From assembly GCA_947495425.1 (NCBI GenBank), contig CANLYR010000008.1:62001-126000 (forward strand): a stretch of DNA of 64,000 bases. The letters run 5' to 3'. The notes beneath the pieces are model-generated. The model saw nothing but the letters and a program-made list of their open reading frames with translations. It was not told the origin of the DNA and did not search any database. Positions 57,081 through 64,000 of the stretch are shown piece by piece. The stretch's first letter is position 1, and each line of letters starts with the position of its first letter. This DNA is from an uncultured Aquimarina sp. (GTDB taxonomy: Bacteria; Bacteroidota; Bacteroidia; Flavobacteriales; Flavobacteriaceae). The position numbers were made by a program, and so were the translations under genes.

Positions 57081-59726
57081 TCAATTTCCTGCTTTTGTAG
57101 AATCTTTTTTCTTTTTCCTGCCAAGAAAACCACCTAGAATGTCTTTTGCTGTATTTTTTATGGTTTCTTCTGTGTTTTTAGAATTTTCTGATTGCGTAGC
57201 TGTAGTATCTTTTGATTTCCCCGACCCTAATAGGTCTGAAAGTACATCTTTCCCCTTTTCTTTAATCTTGTCTTTGGCTTTATTCTTTTGTTTGTCGACA
57301 ATTTGTTGTGAGATTTGCTTTACCGCTTGCCCAACACTCAAATCAATTTTAGGATTCGTAAAATTACCTGTAATTCCGATTGGTAAGGCCACTGTCATCT
57401 GCTCAGCTTCTTCTGCACTCAACTTTGAAAGTAATCCTCCGGCTTGACTACCCAAATATTTTGCCGGCACATCCAAAGTTACCTTGTAATTCATACTGCG
57501 ATCAAAGCTATGACTTCCGCCTGCGTTTACTTTAATTCCTTTGACATCAAACTGAAATGGTTTTACATTAATGTTCCCGTCGTCAAAAGTAAGATTGGTG
57601 GTAATATCACTCAGATTTAATTTATCCAATTCGACAAAATTAAGCTGATTGTTTAATTTGGATAACAACGGTGTTTTAGTTGTTGATACCTGAGCGTTTA
57701 GAATTTGTGCAAGCGCATTTCCTTTTAGTGAGGTAAGTACGGGCGTAAGATTATCATTTAGGCTACCATTCAATTTTAATTGGGTAGTAAGATTACCTGT
57801 TAATGCCTTGGCAATAGGCGCAAGACCTTTTAACAACTCTAGGTTGTTAAAAGATTTTACGATATTGATTTGGCTCAAATCCAAGGCCATTTCAAACGTG
57901 GGTACTTTGGATTTGGTCGACACACTGCCATCAAAAGCGAGCCCTCCATCAAAAATATTGGACGTGATGTTTTGCAAATATGCTGTTTCGTCCTTTATTC
58001 GTACGGTTCCTTTTGTGTTCTGCATTTCTATATTATCATACAGAACTTTCTTCGTATTAAAATTAAGTGTAGCATCCAGAAAAGAAGGAATCCTCATGGT
58101 TTCATCTTCTGTTGAAGTAGCTGCACTTTTATTTTGTTGGGCTTCTTCCTGGTTTTCATTCACCATAAAATCACTTACTGCAAACACCGTAGAGTTTACA
58201 TCAAAATTACCTTTCAGGTCTTGCTTAGCAAATAAGAACCCCATAAGATTGTCGATAGTACCTGTAGCATTCAGATCTGACTTGCCAGTCGAGGCTTGCA
58301 TTTGATCGAGTGTAATGGTTTGGGTATTAAAACTTACATTTGCCTTTTCAATACTAATCTCATTTGGTAATTCTGGTGAAGCGTAGGTGAATTCAGAAAT
58401 ACTTGCTGCCCCCGAACTTTTTACGTTTTGATATTGTTCTTTTTCCAAGGATAACATATCAAAATGAGTCTTGATATCAGCAGTCACAATACCATTTAAT
58501 TCTTGTTCGAGTTCTAAGGGATAGGCCTGATCAAGATTGGCAAGGTTTAGCGTTCCTTTTAATACCATATCTACAATCATATTTTTAGTTAGATTTCTCA
58601 AACTTCCTTGTGCAGCAAATGCATCCTCATCTATTTTAAAAGTAAGTTTATCAATGTTGATATAAGTATCATCGACCAAGCCGGTTTCATTCTTAATTTG
58701 GGTATCGATATTTATTTGCCTAATTCCTTTTGGTAAATCAGGATATTTAAAAGCGGCATTATGAGACATAATACTAATATCCATTTTAGGAATATAGGTG
58801 TCATCAGATTTACCTTTAATTGTACCATCAATAGTAAAGTCTCCGCTGGTTTGTACACCATCTAGATTTTTTGCATAGGTTTCAGGAATTACCGCAAGAA
58901 AATTCTTAAAGTCTGATGATGGAGTCTTAAAACTAAGGTCTACATCGGTATAGGCGTCTTGTAATTGAACAAATCCTGCAAATTCTAGTGGTAATCTGTT
59001 GATTAAGGCTTTATTCTCTTTAAAGGTATACTTTTGATTTTTGAGATCTAACTCAAAAATAGCATCGAGATCAATAGTGTTTTTATCTAAATAATTAATA
59101 TCCTCTAATGATAAAGAAGCTTTAGAAGAGGTCTTGGTAGTAAGCATCATAGTATCACCAGATAACGTTCCATCTCCACTATGGTTTATGTCGCTTAATT
59201 GAAGTGTTGTTTTGGTAATATCATCCCTAAAAAAAAACTTACTATCATTGATCTCGTAATGTTCTAAGTCAAAAGTGAAGCCACTGTTTTGATTTTCAGG
59301 AGTTTTATTATCCACATTGTCTGTTTTTTTAGCAATATCGAAATTTGAATTGCCTAGGGAATCTGTTTTGATAGCAATATTAGCCTGGTCGATTGTTATC
59401 TTTTGAACACGTATAGCTTCTGTTGCATCTTTAAATAATTCATTCACAGACATATCAAGTGCGATTCTATTAGAATAGGCTAATGTGTCTCCTTCAAATG
59501 GTGCATAAGTAAGAATGGAAAGCTCATCAATTACAACTGACGCATTGGGGAAACTACGTATCAAGCTAATGTCGATATTTGCGAAATCTACTTTTGCATT
59601 TAAATGTTCATTCACCAAATAACGAACTTTATCTTGTATTGTTCCTTTAAAAAGAAAAGGAATAGAAACTATTCCTATAATAAATAGGAGTAAAACGATA
59701 CCTATAATTTTAAGGGCTTTTTTCAT
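57081..59726 (-). CDS. AsmA family protein
   Basis: N-terminal TM; FANIDISLIRSFPNASVVIDELSI; C-terminal AsmA repeat and charged tail. Confidence 0.92.
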   Translation of the reverse strand: MKKALKIIGIVLLLFIIGIVSIPFLFKGTIQDKVRYLVNEHLNAKVDFANIDISLIRSFPNASVVIDELSILTYAPFEGDTLAYSNRIALDMSVNELFKDATEAIRVQKITIDQANIAIKTDSLGNSNFDIAKKTDNVDNKTPENQNSGFTFDLEHYEINDSKFFFRDDITKTTLQLSDINHSGDGTLSGDTMMLTTKTSSKASLSLEDINYLDKNTIDLDAIFELDLKNQKYTFKENKALINRLPLEFAGFVQLQDAYTDVDLSFKTPSSDFKNFLAVIPETYAKNLDGVQTSGDFTIDGTIKGKSDDTYIPKMDISIMSHNAAFKYPDLPKGIRQINIDTQIKNETGLVDDTYINIDKLTFKIDEDAFAAQGSLRNLTKNMIVDMVLKGTLNLANLDQAYPLELEQELNGIVTADIKTHFDMLSLEKEQYQNVKSSGAASISEFTYASPELPNEISIEKANVSFNTQTITLDQMQASTGKSDLNATGTIDNLMGFLFAKQDLKGNFDVNSTVFAVSDFMVNENQEEAQQNKSAATSTEDETMRIPSFLDATLNFNTKKVLYDNIEMQNTKGTVRIKDETAYLQNITSNIFDGGLAFDGSVSTKSKVPTFEMALDLSQINIVKSFNNLELLKGLAPIAKALTGNLTTQLKLNGSLNDNLTPVLTSLKGNALAQILNAQVSTTKTPLLSKLNNQLNFVELDKLNLSDITTNLTFDDGNINVKPFQFDVKGIKVNAGGSHSFDRSMNYKVTLDVPAKYLGSQAGGLLSKLSAEEAEQMTVALPIGITGNFTNPKIDLSVGQAVKQISQQIVDKQKNKAKDKIKEKGKDVLSDLLGSGKSKDTTATQSENSKNTEETIKNTAKDILGGFLGRKKKKDSTKAGN

Positions 59727-59800
59727 TGTTAAGGCTTTTTTGTAAAATAAAGGAATATAAAGAGATATGTTATTTTTTTAAGTTAACTATTTGTTAGATT

Positions 59801-60508
59801 TTAAATTTCGAGTGCCAATTCATCACCTTGTTTTAAACGAAACCTCTTTCTTACAATATAAACACCCAAATATAATAATGGGGTATCCAATGCAGCTATA
59901 AGTACTTTAAATAAAAATCCATTTAGTAATAGTACTCCAAAACGATCCCAATTAATTATTCCTGTAGAGCAAAGCAGTAAAAGCACAGTTAGCGTATCTA
60001 AAAATTGAGAAGAAAATGTCGAAAAATTATTTCTAAGCCATAAATGCTTGCCTTTGGTAACACGTTTCCAGAAATGGAAAATCTGTATATCGATATATTG
60101 TGCAAAAAGATAGGCGATCATTGATGCAAAAACTGCGACGGCTGTGGCTCCAAAAACTTGATTAAATAGTTCGTCGTTTACAGGGGACCACGAAGTAGCA
60201 GGAACCGCAGCAGATGCAGATACTATGATCAACGAAAAAAATGACGCAAAAATACCGGCTGTAACAATCTGGTTTGCTTTTCTTTTTCCAAACACTTCAC
60301 TAATAATATCTGTAATCAAAAAGGTAATAGGATACGGTAGGATACCCACCGAAATTTCAAATGTATAGACTCCAAAAAAATCCCAATAAAAGAATTTTTG
60401 AAAAATTAAATTTGATGCAACTAAGGATGAAATAAATAATGCCCCCAGAATGAGATAAATTCTATATGCAGATTTTTTATCCTTTAGGGTAAGAGTAGAT
60501 TCGCTCAA
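59801..60508 (-). CDS. Queuosine precursor transporter (YhhQ/VUT family)
   Basis: SVGILPYPITFLITDIISEVFGKRKANQIVTAGIFASF...NNFSTFSSQFLDTLTVLLLL. Confidence 0.92.
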   Translation of the reverse strand: MSESTLTLKDKKSAYRIYLILGALFISSLVASNLIFQKFFYWDFFGVYTFEISVGILPYPITFLITDIISEVFGKRKANQIVTAGIFASFFSLIIVSASAAVPATSWSPVNDELFNQVFGATAVAVFASMIAYLFAQYIDIQIFHFWKRVTKGKHLWLRNNFSTFSSQFLDTLTVLLLLCSTGIINWDRFGVLLLNGFLFKVLIAALDTPLLYLGVYIVRKRFRLKQGDELALEI

Positions 60509-60618
60509 AATAAATGTTAATTAATAATAGTTCACGCAAAAATAAGGTGAAGTGGTTTTGTTTTATTTAATTTGCTGCTAAAAATAAGGACTTCTGATCA
60601 GAATATAATTAAGCAAGC

Positions 60619-61752
60619 TTGAAAACATTACATCACATACATATTTCACTGGGAAGCAATATGGGAGATCGCTTAGGTTTTCTTCAAAAGGCAGTTGATG
60701 CGTTATATCAAACGATAGGTGATGTGGTTCTAATTTCTAAAGTCTATCAAACTCCTGCCTGGGGTTTTGATAGTAATGATTTTTATAATGCCTGTGTTGC
60801 GATTCGTACATTTTATACTACAGAACAGGTTTTGGATATGCTTTTGCAAATCGAAAATGTACTTGGTAGAAATCGAAGTGATGCAACAGGATATCAAGCA
60901 AGAACAATCGATTTGGATATTATTTTTTCTTCGGAAGGGTGTATTGGAACAACAAAACTTATCGTGCCACATCCGGCTATGCAAGATCGAAAATTTGTGC
61001 TAAAACCACTAGTCGACATTGCTTCAGATCTAGAACACCCAAAGCTTAAGCAAACTGTTGCAGAATTATTAGAAGAGACTTCAGATGTGTCTGAAATACA
61101 TCAATTAGATAAAAGACTTACGAATCCAAAAAAAAAGTATAATGTATCAAGGATTCAGTATCTTACTATTGAGGGTAATATTGGTGCAGGTAAAACAAGC
61201 TTAGCAACATTAATTTCAAAAGAGTTTAATGCCAAGCTAATTTTGGAACGCTTTGCCGATAACCCATTTTTACCAAAATTTTATGAAGATATGGAGCGAT
61301 ATGCATTTCCTTTAGAAATGTCATTTCTTGCAGATCGTTATCAACGTTTGCAGGATGATATCGCACAGTTTGATTTGTTTAAAGAATTTGTGGTGAGTGA
61401 TTACGATGTATTTAAATCTCTGATTTTTGCAAAGGTCACATTGCAAGAAGAAGAGTACAGGTTGTATAAAAAAGTATTTGATCTAATGTATATCAACTTG
61501 CCCAAGCCTGATTTATATATTTATCTATATCAAAATACAGAGCGCCTTTTAGAAAACATCAAAGAGAGAGGACGGGAGTACGAACAGAAAATACCAGCCG
61601 ACTATCTCGATAAAATTAATAAAGGGTATCTACATTTTATTAAATCTCAATCCGAACTTAATGTAAAGGTTATTGATGTGTCTAATCATGATTTTATCGC
61701 TAACCGCGAGGATTATATTTTAGTTTTGGAAGCGATTAATAAAAAAATCTAA
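60619..61752 (+). CDS. FolK (HPPK) - deoxynucleoside kinase fusion protein
   Basis: N-terminal HPPK motifs ISLGSNMGDRLGFLQKAV, TRTIDLDIIF-like ARTIDLDIIF, VPHPAMQDRKFVLKPL; C-terminal dNK motifs TIEGNIGAGKTSLA, ERFADNPFLPKFYED, ERGREYEQKIPADYL. TTG start, since the first ATG would delete the SLGSN motif. Confidence 0.93.
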   Translation: MKTLHHIHISLGSNMGDRLGFLQKAVDALYQTIGDVVLISKVYQTPAWGFDSNDFYNACVAIRTFYTTEQVLDMLLQIENVLGRNRSDATGYQARTIDLDIIFSSEGCIGTTKLIVPHPAMQDRKFVLKPLVDIASDLEHPKLKQTVAELLEETSDVSEIHQLDKRLTNPKKKYNVSRIQYLTIEGNIGAGKTSLATLISKEFNAKLILERFADNPFLPKFYEDMERYAFPLEMSFLADRYQRLQDDIAQFDLFKEFVVSDYDVFKSLIFAKVTLQEEEYRLYKKVFDLMYINLPKPDLYIYLYQNTERLLENIKERGREYEQKIPADYLDKINKGYLHFIKSQSELNVKVIDVSNHDFIANREDYILVLEAINKKI

Positions 61753-61866
61753 GTACCTACTTATAAGCGTTTTTTAAATTACAAAATATCTAAATGCTAA
61801 TCTAAAGGAGTGTGTTGTATATAATATTTAACTTATAAAACAACTATAATTGATGAGCCATGAAAT

Positions 61867-63174
61867 TTATGATGTTTTTTGAAGCATAGTAGCCACCTTT
61901 TGTACTTCGTCTAGCACACGAAGCAGGTTACCGCTCCATAACTTTTCAATTTGTGCTTCGGTATAACCTCGTTTCACAAGTTCCACGGTTACATTAAAAG
62001 TTTCAGAAGCGTCGCTCCAGCCCTCGATCCCGCCACCACCATCAAAATCTGAGCTAATTCCTACGTGGTCGATGCCAATTTTATTCACTAAATAATCAAT
62101 ATGATTTACAAAGTCGGATACATCTACCGCTGGCGGTAGGTTGTCTATTTTCTTTATTTTTTCTTTCTTAATTGGGATCATTTTTGTGTAGAAGTCATAG
62201 TATTTTTCTTTTTCTTCAGCACTTAATTCAGCTATTTCTTTGCGATCACGCCATTGTATACCCATAGAGTCTGCAATCTGTTTGGCTATTTCTAACTCTT
62301 TTTCATTTCTTTTTTCAAATTTTTCAGTATTCAGATATGAAGTAAAAGCCACCGTTTGTACAACCCCACCATTTTCTTTTAACCATTGTAGTTGCTCATC
62401 GTCTAGGTTTCTACTGTGATCACATAATGCTCTTGCAGATGAATGAGAAGCGATTATCGGTGCTTTGGTGAGTTTGATCATCTGCCGCATGGATTCTTTT
62501 GATGGATGAGAAACATCAATCATCATCCCGTAGGTGTTCATCTCTACAATCACCTGTTTACCTAAATCACTTACACCATTATGAAGCCAAATTCCATCAG
62601 CTTCGCCTGTATTAGAATCACAAAGTTGACTATGGCCATTGTGTGACAATGACATATATCGAGCACCCAAGTCATAGAACTTTTTAACATTAGAAATATC
62701 AGTGCCTATAGGATAACCATTTTCGACACCGATCATAGCGACTTTCTTTCCTATTTTATGAATCCTACGTACATCATTAGAGGTCAATGCCAGTGCTATT
62801 TGATCTGGTGCAATATCATTGGTGAGTTTATGTATCGCTTCAAATTTTGACATTGCGTTTTTATAAGCATTCTCATATCCCTGTGGGGTTAGAGAATCCT
62901 GACCGGTATACACAATAAACCAGGCAACGTCTAATCCACCTTTTTTCATTTTTGGCAATGTAATTTGCGAAGTGAGATCCTGAGTATAATTAATTGAATC
63001 TGTAAAGTTTTTTACATTAATATCGCAGTGTGTATCTAGTGTAATGACATTATTATGAATTTTTTTGGCTATGGACATTAACTGATCTTCTGTCATAATT
63101 TCTTTTTTTGAATTTTCTTGTTTACAAGAGGTGAAAAATAAACTAAGAGTTAGAAATAATGCGAAATATTTCAT
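61867..63174 (-). CDS. Membrane dipeptidase (peptidase family M19), lipoprotein
   Basis: Lipobox LFFTSC; LDTHCDIN; MIDVSHPSKESMRQMIKLTKAPIIASHSSARALCDHSRNLDDEQL; HVGISSDFDGGGG. Confidence 0.94.
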   Translation of the reverse strand: MKYFALFLTLSLFFTSCKQENSKKEIMTEDQLMSIAKKIHNNVITLDTHCDINVKNFTDSINYTQDLTSQITLPKMKKGGLDVAWFIVYTGQDSLTPQGYENAYKNAMSKFEAIHKLTNDIAPDQIALALTSNDVRRIHKIGKKVAMIGVENGYPIGTDISNVKKFYDLGARYMSLSHNGHSQLCDSNTGEADGIWLHNGVSDLGKQVIVEMNTYGMMIDVSHPSKESMRQMIKLTKAPIIASHSSARALCDHSRNLDDEQLQWLKENGGVVQTVAFTSYLNTEKFEKRNEKELEIAKQIADSMGIQWRDRKEIAELSAEEKEKYYDFYTKMIPIKKEKIKKIDNLPPAVDVSDFVNHIDYLVNKIGIDHVGISSDFDGGGGIEGWSDASETFNVTVELVKRGYTEAQIEKLWSGNLLRVLDEVQKVATMLQKTS

Positions 63175-63253
63175 GTGGTTTTGATTTTTGTTGTTGGTAT
63201 TCGGTAGTTAAACTTACAAAACAAATTTTAGATGAGATCTTAATAAAAATAAA

Positions 63254-63281
63254 ACTGCCCGAAAATTGGTTTTCGGGCAGT
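63254..63281. terminator. Hairpin terminator
   Basis: ACTGCCCGAAAA-ttgg-TTTTCGGGCAGT. Confidence 0.8.
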
Positions 63282-63305
63282 ACACAAAAATTTATGAAAT
63301 AAATT

Positions 63306-64000
63306 TTAGTTTTTAATTAGCTTTTTATTTGTTGTGCCTTCATTTCCTTCAATAATAACGAAATACACTCCCTTACTTAGACGACTGGTGTCGTAGGTTG
63401 TCGTTTCGATATTAGTAGTTAAAGCATCCACTTTTTTTCCTAAGAAATCTGTTATGGTAATGGATACAGATTCGCCAGTTCTTGATGTTCTTGGGTAGTG
63501 TATACTTAATAATCCAGATGTTATCGGATTTGGAAAAATGCTAATATTTTCAGCAGGAATACTACTAATATTATTATCATCAAGATCATCAGCATCTACA
63601 TTGTCAGTACTTCCAGAGGTTATGTTAATATTATCGATTGCCATATCACTTCTGTAACTTGATCCTGTGGTGCCTTTGAGTTGTAATTTTATCGTAATGC
63701 CACTATATCCTGATAAGCTTACAGTTTGTGAATACCAGCTATTACCTTTGTCTCCGCTTTGATTCCAGATCGTAGTCCATGAACTACCGTCATCAATAGA
63801 AGCTCTCATTTCGAGAGTTCCCATGTTTGATCCATACATGTGGTAATCAAAACTAAGTTCGGCATTCGTTTCATTGATCAAATCAATACAAGGACTGGTT
63901 AATAAGGCTATTTTATTAGGAAACCCTGTTCCGTTACCTGAAGCTTCGGTGAATATATAATTATTTCCTTCAGTCGGAGCCGAAGGGCCAGTGCTTGATG
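63306..64000 (-). CDS. MAM-domain protein with T9SS type A sorting domain (5' truncated at window end)
   Basis: The minus frame is open from 63881 to the window edge (...GPSAPTEGNNYIFTEASGNGTGFPNKIALLTSPCIDLINETNAELSFDYHMYGSNMGTLEMRAS); C-terminal ISIFPNPITSGLLSI...GVYFVIIEGNEGTTNKKLIKN. Confidence 0.9.
   Translation of the reverse strand, partial: SSTGPSAPTEGNNYIFTEASGNGTGFPNKIALLTSPCIDLINETNAELSFDYHMYGSNMGTLEMRASIDDGSSWTTIWNQSGDKGNSWYSQTVSLSGYSGITIKLQLKGTTGSSYRSDMAIDNINITSGSTDNVDADDLDDNNISSIPAENISIFPNPITSGLLSIHYPRTSRTGESVSITITDFLGKKVDALTTNIETTTYDTSRLSKGVYFVIIEGNEGTTNKKLIKN

Noticed and set aside
57808-58305. 165-aa plus-strand ORF inside the AsmA gene
   Set aside because: Antisense to a strongly supported long CDS; no recognisable motif.

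Overview
This 64-kb window looks like core chromosome from a marine Flavobacteriaceae bacterium. AT-rich DNA, TAnnTTTG-type promoters, type IX secretion (T9SS)/gliding genes and Bacteroidota-typical gene neighbourhoods support this; an Aquimarina-like genus is only a guess. Coding is dense and mostly familiar: sprA (5' truncated), gcvH, vanZ-like, tandem tonB-like genes, ctaB plus cytochrome oxidase subunits and SCO/DUF420, a MacB/HlyD/TolC-type efflux operon, tsaB, a YyaL-like protein, dodecin, an NFU-type protein, PorP/SprF, a LytS/LytTR two-component pair, murI, skp-skp-bamA-uppS, nadK, pdxJ, FadL plus an SGNH hydrolase, tig-clpP-clpX, a GH3-family protein, a PLP decarboxylase, AsmA, a YhhQ-type transporter, a FolK-deoxynucleoside kinase fusion, an M19 dipeptidase and a truncated MAM/T9SS protein. 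I saw no tRNA, rRNA, CRISPR array, transposase, phage module or obvious defence system. I did not find a convincing new multi-gene system. The best leads are: (i) a 17-bp palindrome TTAYGGTTTAACCGTAA placed about 150-165 bp upstream of two unrelated secreted-protein genes 31 kb apart; (ii) a hairpin array flanked by a 14-bp direct repeat, next to a 33-bp palindrome that crosses a stop codon (32.45-32.64 kb); (iii) a sensor kinase with a predicted CarboxypepD_reg-like plus TPR sensory region; (iv) a GH3/decarboxylase/LysE neighbourhood; (v) the FolK-dNK fusion. All family assignments come from reading the translated sequences, not from database searches.
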